A stretch of DNA of 64,000 bases, taken from contig NZ_SBIV01000004.1 of assembly GCF_004765795.1 (NCBI RefSeq), positions 186,001 through 250,000 on the forward strand, read 5' to 3'. Shown piece by piece: positions 52,820 to 61,250 of the stretch. The notes under the pieces were generated by a model. It was not told where the DNA came from. It saw only the letters and a program-made list of their open reading frames with translations, and did no database searches. Source of the DNA: Halorussus marinus (GTDB lineage: Archaea > Halobacteriota > Halobacteria > Halobacteriales > Haladaptataceae). Each line of letters opens with the position of its first letter. Position 1 is the first letter of the stretch. A program made the position numbers and the translations under genes.

Positions 52820-54364
52820 CTACCGCCGCCAGTACGACGGCGTGAACACGATCAGCACCGACAGTATCTCCAGCCGACCGATCCACATCAGAAACACCAT
52901 GTAGAGCTTCGCGGGAATCGAGAACGGCAGGAAGCTGTTCATCGGTCCGACGATGCCGACGCCGGGACCGATGTTGCCGAGGGTCGCGATGGTGACGCTG
53001 ATGGCTTCGAGCCCCGTGAGGTCGACGCCAGTCCGGAGCGCGTCGAGGAAGATGAGGACGGTCGAAACAGCGAAGATCGAGAAGAACGCGAGGACGAACA
53101 CGAACACGCCCCGGAGCGCCCCCTCGTCGATCACCGTCTCGGAGAGCCTGATCGGGCGGACCGCTTCGGGGTGGACCGTCGTGAACAGCTCCCGGCCGAT
53201 CGACTTGCGGATCAGGTACCACCGGACGATCTTGATCGAGCCCGCCGCCGACCCGGCCGATCCCCCGAGAAACATCGCGAGCAGGAGGACGACCTGCGCC
53301 GAGGCGTCCCACGTATTGAAGTCCATGCTCGCGTAGCCGGTGGTCGTCACCACCGCCGCGGTCTGAAAGAGGCTCTGGCGGAGCGCGTTCTCGAAGGCGC
53401 CCGGGATCGCGCCGACGTTCTCCGGTACCGATTCGAGGCCGAGTCCGCTGAACAACAACCCCCAGAGGAGCGCCCCGACGACGCCCATCGCGAACAGGTA
53501 CGATCGAAACTCGGCGTTGTCGGTGAGCCGGCGGGGCTCGCCGTTCAGAGCGTGCCAGAACAGCGCGAAGTTCGTCCCGGCGACGATCATAAAGGCGATC
53601 ATGGCCCACTGGATCGCGGCGCTGAACGCCTCCGCGCTCCGGGCTTCGGGCGAGAATCCGCCGGTGGGGAGTGTCGTCAGCGCGTGGGCGACGGCGTGGT
53701 AGAAGTCCATGTTCGGCGCGGCGCCCACGTAGCCGAGCGCGTAGTAGACCCCGATTGCGAGCACGGTGAACCCGGCGTAGATCTTCCAGAGCGCCCGGGC
53801 GGTGTCCTGAATCCGGGGTGTGAGCTTCTCGAGCGAGAGGCCCGGAGCCTCCTCTTTTATCACCTGTGCGCCACCGACCGACAGCTCCGGGAGGATAGCG
53901 ACCATGAGGACGATGATTCCCATCCCGCCGAGCCACTGGGTGAGCTGTCGCCACAGCAGTACCGACCGCGAGTGGGTCTCGAACGAGATGTCGCCGAGCA
54001 CGGTCGACCCCGTGGTGGTGAAACCGCTCATGCTCTCGAAGAGGGCGTTGACCGGGTGAGCGATCGTCCCGTCGCCCGCCACCAGATACGGGATCGTTCC
54101 CACGATCGGCACCGCCAGCCAGGTGAGCGCGACGAACAGGAACCCCTCACGACTCCCGAGTTCACGGTCCGAGCCGAGGCGTTCGAGCCCGGCACCGAGC
54201 ACGACCATCGCGGCGATAGTCACCAGAAACGGTACCGGGCTCTCGCGGTAGTAGAGGGCCGCGACCAACGGAAACAGCGGCGTCACCGCCAAGTACTTCA
54301 GAACACGTCCCAGAAGGCGTAGGGTCGCTTTGTAGTCGACGTAGACGCCGGATCGCATGCTCAT
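52820..54364 (-). CDS. trkH: Trk-type potassium uptake protein TrkH
   Basis: A 514-residue K+ channel/transporter subunit with about ten membrane helices. Four pore loops are visible: SGFTTTGSTVL, TTLPTGGFSP, VVTTTGYASMD and VTIATLGNIGPG, each with the selectivity-filter glycine. In haloarchaea it supports very high internal K+. A gating TrkA partner is not in the window. The start is MSMRSG at 54364; reading further upstream gives non-coding-like basic residues. Confidence 0.95.
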   Translation of the reverse strand: MSMRSGVYVDYKATLRLLGRVLKYLAVTPLFPLVAALYYRESPVPFLVTIAAMVVLGAGLERLGSDRELGSREGFLFVALTWLAVPIVGTIPYLVAGDGTIAHPVNALFESMSGFTTTGSTVLGDISFETHSRSVLLWRQLTQWLGGMGIIVLMVAILPELSVGGAQVIKEEAPGLSLEKLTPRIQDTARALWKIYAGFTVLAIGVYYALGYVGAAPNMDFYHAVAHALTTLPTGGFSPEARSAEAFSAAIQWAMIAFMIVAGTNFALFWHALNGEPRRLTDNAEFRSYLFAMGVVGALLWGLLFSGLGLESVPENVGAIPGAFENALRQSLFQTAAVVTTTGYASMDFNTWDASAQVVLLLAMFLGGSAGSAAGSIKIVRWYLIRKSIGRELFTTVHPEAVRPIRLSETVIDEGALRGVFVFVLAFFSIFAVSTVLIFLDALRTGVDLTGLEAISVTIATLGNIGPGVGIVGPMNSFLPFSIPAKLYMVFLMWIGRLEILSVLIVFTPSYWRR

Positions 54365-54831
54365 ACGGAGGAATGACGCCCCAGCACTGAATAGGCGATG
54401 CCTCTCGGCTCGCCTACCCGCCCACAGTCCGAACACCGCCGACCGGACACATACGCGAACCCGCAGTTCCGACTGGAACAACACCACGGTCTCTGGCCGG
54501 CGACCGCGAGGCCCCACCGCGGGCGTCGGCGTCGAGTCGCGCCGACCCCAAGCACGTCGGCGCCCGTCGAGACGGACTGACTCCCGCGTTGGCGCGAGCG
54601 GGGTGCGAAACGCCGAGGGAACCGATTCTACTATATAAATTGTTCGGCCGTTGCACCGGTTTTTTGTTTCATTACTCTCTCTAACCGTTCTATAAACGGT
54701 TTCACCGCTTCTCGGCCAATAATGAGTCATAATCGCGGTACGTGGCGCCGATGAACGATTCGAACGCCACCCAACAGAAGGGGGTTTTTATGCTCGTATC
54801 AGCGCAAGAGGAGACCGAGAGGAAAGTCACG
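54365..54831. other. 467-bp intergenic region with AT-rich regulatory pocket
   Basis: The GC-rich left part (54365-54620) shows only basic chance ORFs. The right part (54630-54740) is strikingly AT-rich, with a TATATAAAT stretch near 54634 and an inverted repeat at 54683-54701, and probably holds promoters for trkH (minus) and the zinc-ribbon gene (plus). No RNA gene recognised. Confidence 0.5.
54683..54701. promoter_or_regulatory. Perfect inverted repeat AACCGTT-N5-AACGGTT
   Basis: A 19-bp perfect dyad in the AT-rich stretch between trkH and the zinc-ribbon gene; its right side overlaps TATAAA (54691-54696). The location fits an operator for a dimeric repressor. Confidence 0.45.
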
Positions 54832-55032
54832 ATGGCTACACAAAACCAGGGGTTCGAGGCGATCTCGGAAACGTGCGATGAATGCGGCCGCGAGACGCCA
54901 CACGAGGTGTCCGTCCAGATTCGGACCGAGAGTCAAAAGCGCGAGAACGCGGAATTCTCCCGCGAACCGTACCGTGTCACTGAGTGTCAGGTCTGTGGCG
55001 CGTCGGCGAGCCAGCGGATGAACAACGCCTGA
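54832..55032 (+). CDS. Small zinc beta-ribbon protein (DUF7835-like)
   Basis: A 66-residue protein, MATQNQGFEAISETCDECGRETPH..., with two CxxC pairs (CDECG near residue 15 and CQVCG near residue 54) forming a zinc ribbon, plus a conserved FSREPYRVTECQVCG segment. I recognise it as a haloarchaeal family, probably DUF7835. ATG 54832 gives the family N-terminus; the frame extends upstream to 54742 but those codons look like leader. A GGTTTTTAT box lies about 43 bases upstream. Confidence 0.83.
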   Translation: MATQNQGFEAISETCDECGRETPHEVSVQIRTESQKRENAEFSREPYRVTECQVCGASASQRMNNA

Positions 55033-55091
55033 GAGCTTATCTCGGGGGGTGTCGTGCGTCGTGGTTCGGTGCGGCGCAGTTTTCACGCCGC

Positions 55092-55982
55092 CTACTTCGT
55101 CGTGATCTCACAGCCGTCCTCGGTCACGATGATGGTGTGTTCTTTCTGGCTGACCAGCGCGCCGTCCTCCTCTTTTAGCACCGGGTAGCCGTGGACGATG
55201 TCGTTCATCTTGAGCCGGCGCAACGCCATCTCCGCCCGCGAGACGTCGAGCCACCGGGTGGCGAACGGGAGCGTCCGGAACTCCTCGGTGATCTGTTCGA
55301 GCGCCTGGCGGGCCTGACGGTCACGGACCGACCCCTCGCGTTCGAGCGCGAAGATCTCCTCGTCGTTGCCCTCCGTCACCTTCCCGGTGCCGTCGGTTGC
55401 GAACGGCTCGATCGCGACCACGTCGCCGACTTCGAGCTCGACCCCCTGCGAGACCGCACGGTTCGGGATGTTGGGCGCGGTGTGTTGCTCGTAGTGGTCG
55501 AGGCCGTGGCCGGTGAGGTTCACCACGGGGTTGTAGCCGTAGCCGTCGATGACCGACTCGATCTCGGCGCCGATGTCGCCGGTCTCGACGCCGGGCTCGA
55601 CCATCTCGACCGCCGCCTCTAGGGCCTCCTCGCTGGCTTCGACGAGCTCGGGGGTGCCCGAGAGGTCCACCGTGATCGCGGTGTCGGCGATCCAGCCGTC
55701 GACGTGGACCCCGATGTCGAGGTTCACCATCTCCTCGCCGAACTCGGTGTCGTCGCCCGCCGCCGGGGTTGCGTGGGCCGCCTCCTCGTCGACGCTGATG
55801 TTGACCGGGAAGGCGGGCTCGCCGCCGAGTTCGCGGATGCGGTCTTCTGCGTACTGGGCGACGTCGAGTTGGGTCGCGCCGACTTCGACCCGTTCGGCGG
55901 TTTCGGCCCGCACCTGCGCGAGGATCTCGCCCGCCTCGCGGTGCTTCTCGTACTTCTCGGCCTCGAGATCTACGTGACTCAT
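55092..55982 (-). CDS. map: Methionine aminopeptidase, type II
   Basis: A 296-residue enzyme removing the initiator Met. The metal-binding residues are present: Asp residues in MVNLDIGVHVDGWIADTA, His in NLTGHGLDHYEQH, Glu in VAIEPFATDGTG, and Glu in SQKEHTIIVTEDG. The winged-helix-like insert of type II enzymes is around residues 190-250. ATG 55982 fits the archaeal family length. Confidence 0.95.
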   Translation of the reverse strand: MSHVDLEAEKYEKHREAGEILAQVRAETAERVEVGATQLDVAQYAEDRIRELGGEPAFPVNISVDEEAAHATPAAGDDTEFGEEMVNLDIGVHVDGWIADTAITVDLSGTPELVEASEEALEAAVEMVEPGVETGDIGAEIESVIDGYGYNPVVNLTGHGLDHYEQHTAPNIPNRAVSQGVELEVGDVVAIEPFATDGTGKVTEGNDEEIFALEREGSVRDRQARQALEQITEEFRTLPFATRWLDVSRAEMALRRLKMNDIVHGYPVLKEEDGALVSQKEHTIIVTEDGCEITTK

Positions 55983-56236
55983 GGCTGGTCGTTCGCCCGA
56001 CCGAGCAAAATGGTTTGCGTCTCGGCGCGTGTGTCCGAAAACGCGGCTCGCAGGGCGGGATCTGTGGCGACACCGCTGGCGATATTTGCGGGCGTTCACA
56101 TGTCACTAACTTATTAGGGGCCTCGTACCGGCCGCTTAATCCTCCTGTAACCCGGGTAATAGCCCGTCAACCCGCCAAACGGTGCGAAACGGTAGGCCCT
56201 GTTTATTGGCGGGTCCGGCGATATGATGGCACGCCT

Positions 56237-58447
56237 ATGCAACGAGAAACTGGCGCAGTAGTGATGGCGATGCTCCTGATGGTCGCCGGCGTCCCGCTGG
56301 CGACCGCCGGGGGGTCGTCGACGACTGACGCCGCGAGTCCGAACGGAGTTACCCTCCAAAACGCGACCGTAGATAGCCTCCAACTGGAGAACGTCACGGT
56401 CGAGAACGCGACGATCGAACAGTTGAACGTCGACACGGTCGAGGTAGAGAGTCGCGACGAGACCCTCGAAGACGCGACCCTCGAAAACGTCCGGCTCGGG
56501 GACCTCTCCTTCGAGAACGTGACGGTCGAGAGCCTCGAGACCGGCTCCGAGAGCCTCTCCCAGCAGTTGAGCGGGAACGCCTCCGTCGAGGCGGTCACCG
56601 TCTCGGAACTCACTATCGAGCAGATGAACGTCTCGGAGCTGACCGTCGACAGCCTCCGTCTCTCCAGCGGGGCCGGCGCGGAGACGGCCGAGGACACGGA
56701 CGCCGAGGCTGACGAAGGGACCACCGAGGAAGAAGCCGATGCCGCGGCTGACGAAGAGACCACCGAGGAAGACGCCGATGCCGCGGCTGACGAGGAAACG
56801 ACCGAAGCGGGCGCAGACGAAGAGACGACTGAGGCCGACGACGGCCTCGGTGCCGACGAAGAAACGACCGAAGAGGCCGACGCGCCGGAAGAGACGACCG
56901 AAGGCGCGGTCGGCGCGGACGAGGAGACGACAGAGGAGGCCGCGCTTCAGGAAGAGACCACGACCGACGAAGACGCGGCGGCCGACGAAGAAACGACTGA
57001 AGCAGACGCGGCGGCCGACGAAGAAACGACCGACGAAGACGCGCCAGAAGAGACGACCGAGGATGCTGACACGGCTGACGAGGAGACGACCGAAGAGGCA
57101 AACGCTACCGAGACCGCCGAGTCCGACCAGCAAATGGACTCCGTCGACCTCGATAGTGCGACCATCCAGACTGTGGACGTGCAGTCGATGAGCATCTCGA
57201 ATCTCGTCGTCCAGAACCTCGACACCGGCGACGTGGGGGCTGACACGGCCGGCGAGGAGGAGACGACAGAAGACGCCGAAACGACCGAGGAAGACGCCGA
57301 CGCGGCGGCCGACGAAGAGACGACTGAAGAGGCCGACGACGGACTCGGTGCTGACGAAGAAACGACCGACGAAGACGCGCCAGAAGAGACGGCCGAAGAC
57401 GCGGCCGAAACCGCTGAGGAGACGGCTGAAGCGGCCGGCGAGGAAGCCGAAGAGACCGCCGAAGACGCGGTCGGCGCGGACGAGGAGACGACCGAAGAGG
57501 CCGCACTCCAGGAAGAGACTACGACCGAGGCAGATGGGGCGGCCGACGAGGAGACGACCGAGGAAGACGCCGACGCGGCGGCTGAGGACGAAGCGACCAC
57601 CGAAGCCGATGACGGTCTCGGTGCTGACGAAGCGACCACCGAAGAAGCTGACGCGCCAGAAGAGACGGCCGAAGACGCGGCCGGCGGGGAGGACGCCGAG
57701 CAGGAAACGACCGCATCCGGCGAGACGATGATCGAGAGCGTCTCGGTCCAGAGCGTGAGCGTCGAGGACGCGACCGTCGGTAGCGCCACCAGCGACCGGT
57801 CGACGGCCGGCGACGGCGACATCACCATCCTGACGATTCAGGATCTCTCGGCGCCCTCGGAGGTCCAGACCGGTGACGACTACACCGTCGAGGCCACCGT
57901 CGTCAACAGCGGCCAGAGCCAGGCCGTCGAGCAGGTGTCCTACCGCATCGCGGGCAACGTCATCAAGTCCCAGTTGACCCAGATCCCGGCCGGCAACGCG
58001 ACCACCGTGACGTTCAACGTCTCGGAGATCTCGTTCCCCGGCGGCGAGTACACCCACGGGGTGTACACCCGCGGCACCAACCAGACGGGCACGCTGATGA
58101 TCAACGAATCCGAGCAGGCAGACGAGCAGATGAACGTCGACGAGGAGACCACGACCGAAGCGGCCGAGGAGACCACCGAGGACGGCGCTGAAGCGGAGGA
58201 GACGGCCGAAGAAGAAGCCGGCGGGGCTGAGGAGGAGACGACCGAAGAGGAAGCTGACGCGGCCGAAGAAGAAACGACCGAAGAAGACGCCGACGCCGCG
58301 GCCGACGAGGAAACGACTGAGGAAGAAGCTGACGCGGCCGACGAAGAAGAGACTACCGAGGAAGACGCCGACGCGGCGGCTGACGAGGAAACAACTGAGG
58401 GAGAAGCTGACGCGGCCGACGAAGAGACCACGACCGCAGAGGCCTGA
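56237..58447 (+). CDS. Secreted Glu/Asp/Thr-rich repeat protein with CARDB-like domain
   Basis: A 736-residue exported protein, signal peptide about 1-26. Residues 35-140 show a five-residue periodicity (LENVTVENATIEQLNV) like pentapeptide or beta-solenoid repeats. A long low-complexity region (about 150-295) of DEETTEE-type repeats follows; a short solenoid-like island (TIQTVDVQSMSISNLVVQNLD); more repeats (335-490); then VSVQSVSVEDATV and a CARDB-like Ig domain (about 533-630). A third repeat tract ends the protein. There is no anchor. The repeats are extremely acidic. Function unknown; a surface or matrix polymer is a guess. Confidence 0.75.
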   Translation: MQRETGAVVMAMLLMVAGVPLATAGGSSTTDAASPNGVTLQNATVDSLQLENVTVENATIEQLNVDTVEVESRDETLEDATLENVRLGDLSFENVTVESLETGSESLSQQLSGNASVEAVTVSELTIEQMNVSELTVDSLRLSSGAGAETAEDTDAEADEGTTEEEADAAADEETTEEDADAAADEETTEAGADEETTEADDGLGADEETTEEADAPEETTEGAVGADEETTEEAALQEETTTDEDAAADEETTEADAAADEETTDEDAPEETTEDADTADEETTEEANATETAESDQQMDSVDLDSATIQTVDVQSMSISNLVVQNLDTGDVGADTAGEEETTEDAETTEEDADAAADEETTEEADDGLGADEETTDEDAPEETAEDAAETAEETAEAAGEEAEETAEDAVGADEETTEEAALQEETTTEADGAADEETTEEDADAAAEDEATTEADDGLGADEATTEEADAPEETAEDAAGGEDAEQETTASGETMIESVSVQSVSVEDATVGSATSDRSTAGDGDITILTIQDLSAPSEVQTGDDYTVEATVVNSGQSQAVEQVSYRIAGNVIKSQLTQIPAGNATTVTFNVSEISFPGGEYTHGVYTRGTNQTGTLMINESEQADEQMNVDEETTTEAAEETTEDGAEAEETAEEEAGGAEEETTEEEADAAEEETTEEDADAAADEETTEEEADAADEEETTEEDADAAADEETTEGEADAADEETTTAEA
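56690..57110 (+). repeat. Low-complexity DEETTEE coding repeats, first tract
   Basis: Irregular units of 8-14 codons based on GACGAAGAGACGACTGA-like sequences; similar tracts occur at about 57250-57710 and 58130-58440. Slippage or recombination between copies would change the protein length in steps of whole codons. Confidence 0.8.
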
Positions 58448-58506
58448 GCCGCCACTGGACTCGCGGGCTTTTCTTTCTACGCAGTCCGACTCGCGTAGCG
58501 ACGCGG

Positions 58507-59361
58507 TCAGTCGCCGCTGTGTACCGCGGTCTGCATCCCGTCGCTGTTGAACGCGCTCCCGGCCTCGCCGTCGGCGTCGAGAACGATGACGCCCGCCGAC
58601 GCGCCGGTGAGCTCTGCGAACTCCTCGATGGCGCGGTCCGCGGCGCGCTGGGCGCCGAGCCCGGATTCGAGGTGACGGACCGCGCGTCGGGTGAGCGTCG
58701 CCTTCGCGATGTCTTCGCCCGCCCCCGTGGCGCTGGCCGCGCCCGCCGGGGCCGCGAAGAAGCCGCTACCGATCTGGGGGACGTCGCCGACTCGCCCCGC
58801 CAGCGCGAGCCACCGCCCGCCCGTGGAGGTGGCGGCGGCGAACGCCTCGCCGTCGGTGGCGACCGCGCCCACCGTGTCGGCGCCGCCGAACTTCTCGCGG
58901 AGCCACTCGAGGTGCTCGCTCGGGGAGCCCTCGGGCGTGTCGTAGCCCTCCCAGCGCTCGCGGGACGACTCGGTCCACAGGTCGACGCCGGTCTCGACGC
59001 CGAAGTCGGCCGCGAGATCGACCGCGCGGTCGCCCGAGACGAGGACGTGGGGGGTCTCTTCCAGCACGACGCGGGCCGCCGAGACGGCGTGTTCGACGCC
59101 CGGCATCGAGCAGGCCGCGCCCGCCCGGCGGTCGTCGGTCATCACGCCCGCGTCGGTCCGGACTTCGCCGTCGCTCTGGACGGCGCCGCCGACGCCCGCG
59201 TTGAACCGCGGCGACGATTCGAGGACTCGGACCGCGCTTTCGACCGCGTCGACGACCGACGACGCCTCGGCGCCGGTCGCGGCCGCGTCGTTCAGGACCT
59301 GCTGTCTGGGCTCGGGTTCGTCGGGGGTGTCGCCCGCACCGCCGTGTACGATGACCTTCAT
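58507..59361 (-). CDS. Isoaspartyl peptidase / plant-type L-asparaginase (Ntn hydrolase)
   Basis: A 284-residue precursor of an N-terminal nucleophile hydrolase. It begins MKVIVHGGAGD, and the autocleavage site is GGADTVGAVATDG with nucleophile Thr163; STGG and SGFFAAPAGAASATGAGED lie downstream, as in the family. Cleavage gives alpha and beta chains that hydrolyse isoaspartyl dipeptides or asparagine. ATG 59361 is chosen because upstream residues are basic and outside the fold. Confidence 0.9.
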   Translation of the reverse strand: MKVIVHGGAGDTPDEPEPRQQVLNDAAATGAEASSVVDAVESAVRVLESSPRFNAGVGGAVQSDGEVRTDAGVMTDDRRAGAACSMPGVEHAVSAARVVLEETPHVLVSGDRAVDLAADFGVETGVDLWTESSRERWEGYDTPEGSPSEHLEWLREKFGGADTVGAVATDGEAFAAATSTGGRWLALAGRVGDVPQIGSGFFAAPAGAASATGAGEDIAKATLTRRAVRHLESGLGAQRAADRAIEEFAELTGASAGVIVLDADGEAGSAFNSDGMQTAVHSGD

Positions 59362-59540
59362 GTCAGGGTGTGGCTCGGGAGACGATTTAAACCAACCGAA
59401 CCGGTGGCGCGGCGGTCCGGCGACCGATCGGGGTCGGCCGCGAGAATCCGACTCGAAAGCCCGCCGAACGCCGACGGCGTGAGGCGACGCGGGCGGACGG
59501 TATCGGTGGACATATGCCGGGGCGCTGACCCACCACCAGT

Positions 59541-60392
59541 ATGGATCGAGCAACGCTCGTCGCGGTCGTCGCCGGCGTTCTCCAGGGGATCTTCGAGTGG
59601 CTCCCCATCTCCAGCGAGGGCAACATCACCGTCTTTCTCACCGCGCTCGGATCGACGCCCGCGGCCGCGGTCCAGTTCTCGCTTTTCCTCCACGCCGGCA
59701 CCGCGATATCGGCGGCCGTCTACTACCGCGACGAACTTCGGAGCGTCCTCGCCGGGCTCTCGTCGTGGCGACCGCGCGAGGCGTTCGCCGACGGACACGC
59801 CACCCTCACGTTCCTCGCGGTCGCGACCCTCGCGTCGGGAGTCGTGGGGATCGCGGCGTACGCCACGCTTGAAACCGCCGTCTCGGCGCTGACCGGCGGG
59901 GCGTTCGTCGCGGTCGTCGGCGTCTTGCTCGTGGCGACTGGCGTCCTCCTCCGCGTGGCCGGCGACGGCGAGCGCGACTCGCGCCGGCCGCCGTCGGACG
60001 GCACCGGGTTCGGCACCCGCGACGACCCCGACCTCCTCGACGCCGTGCTCGTCGGCTCGCTCCAGGGGCTCGCTATTCTCCCGGGCGTCTCGCGGTCGGG
60101 GACGACCACCTCCGCCCTGCTGTTCCGGGGCCACGACGGCCCGTCGTCGTTCCGGCTCTCGTTTCTGCTGTCGATACCGGCGGCGCTCGGCGCGGGCGTG
60201 CTCACGCTCGCCGACGGCGGCGTCCCCGGGGTCGCGCCCGCCGCCGGCGCCGTCGCGCTCGCGACCGCGGCGGTCGTCGGCTACCTCACCATCGACGCGC
60301 TGATGCGGGTGGTCGAACGGGTCCCGTTCTGGGGGATCTGTGTGGGGCTGGGCGCGCTGGCGATGCTCGGGGGCGCGGCGCTGGCGGTCTGA
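59541..60392 (+). CDS. UppP/BacA-like polyprenyl-diphosphate phosphatase
   Basis: A 283-residue membrane protein with about eight helices. The UppP motifs are present: FEWLPISSEGN (Glu and the two Ser) near the N-terminus and ILPGVSRSGTTTSALLF near residue 185. In bacteria UppP recycles undecaprenyl diphosphate; haloarchaea lack murein and use dolichol-type carriers for glycosylation, so a dolichyl-diphosphate phosphatase role is likely but inferred. Confidence 0.88.
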   Translation: MDRATLVAVVAGVLQGIFEWLPISSEGNITVFLTALGSTPAAAVQFSLFLHAGTAISAAVYYRDELRSVLAGLSSWRPREAFADGHATLTFLAVATLASGVVGIAAYATLETAVSALTGGAFVAVVGVLLVATGVLLRVAGDGERDSRRPPSDGTGFGTRDDPDLLDAVLVGSLQGLAILPGVSRSGTTTSALLFRGHDGPSSFRLSFLLSIPAALGAGVLTLADGGVPGVAPAAGAVALATAAVVGYLTIDALMRVVERVPFWGICVGLGALAMLGGAALAV

Positions 60393-60505
60393 TCGCGGCG
60401 TCCCAGCCGATACACCCAGATCTCGTCGACTCCGCCCGACACAAAGGTTTTGTCGGCTCGATCCGTCACACCGGACGAGCCGCCCTGATTCGGCTCGGTG
60501 TAACG

Positions 60506-61159
60506 ATGGACATAGATAAATTCAGATCCGAACACGTCCCGACCGACTCCGACGAGACGTTCCAACTCGAAAACAGCTACACCCTCGACGTGGCCGTCGA
60601 CGGCTCCGTGATGGCGAAAGCCGGTTCGATGGTCGCCTACACGGGCGACCTCTCGTTCACCGGCCAAGCCTCGGCCGAGGGCGGCATCAAGGGGTTCCTC
60701 AAGGAGGCCGCCTCCGGCGAGGGCACGCCGGTGATGGCCGTCGAAGGCGAGGGCCACGTCTACCTCGCGGACCACCAGAAGAAAGTGCAGGTGCTCGAAC
60801 TCGGCGCCGACGACGCCATCACTGTCAACGGCGAGGACGTCCTCGCGTTCGAGTCGGGGCTCTCCTACGAGATCGACACCATCGACAGCCTTGCGGGGTC
60901 GTTCGCGGGCGGGCTCACGAACGTCTACCTCCAGGGGCCGGGCCACGTCGCGATCACGACCCACGGCGACCCGCTGGTTCTCGACCCGCCGGTATCGACC
61001 GACCCGAGCGCGACCGTCGCTTGGAGCGGGACCTCGCCCGACGTGGAGATCAACAAGAGCCTCTCCGATATGGTCGGTCAGGAGTCGGGCGAGCGCTTCC
61101 AGTTGAACTTCGACGGGCCGGACGGCTTCGTCGTCGTCCAGCCCTACGAGGAGCTGTAA
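60506..61159 (+). CDS. AIM24 family protein
   Basis: A 217-residue beta-rich protein matching the AIM24 family (DUF124): LENSYTLDVAVDGSVMAKAGSMVAY, then GQASAEGGIKGFLKEAASGEG, and GGLTNVYLQGPGHVAITTHGDP. The fold is a triple-stranded beta-helix-like sandwich. Biochemical role in prokaryotes is unknown. ATG 60506 is preferred. A TTTTG-like box lies near 60446, implying a longer leader than usual here. Confidence 0.9.
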   Translation: MDIDKFRSEHVPTDSDETFQLENSYTLDVAVDGSVMAKAGSMVAYTGDLSFTGQASAEGGIKGFLKEAASGEGTPVMAVEGEGHVYLADHQKKVQVLELGADDAITVNGEDVLAFESGLSYEIDTIDSLAGSFAGGLTNVYLQGPGHVAITTHGDPLVLDPPVSTDPSATVAWSGTSPDVEINKSLSDMVGQESGERFQLNFDGPDGFVVVQPYEEL

Positions 61160-61250
61160 TCGGGTCGCTCCGACCGCGGCTCGGGCCGTCGGCGAACCGT
61201 CGATCCGCGAAAGCCGAACCTTGATACGCCTTCTGCTTGTTGCACTACCT

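Noticed and set aside
54365-54638. Several basic ORFs upstream of trkH
   Set aside because: Arg/Pro-rich on all frames, without start context or family; typical of GC-rich non-coding sequence.
56690-58440. CRISPR-like array from the regular repeats
   Set aside because: The repeats are in-frame, vary in length and encode DEETTEE peptides; there are no unique spacers of constant size.
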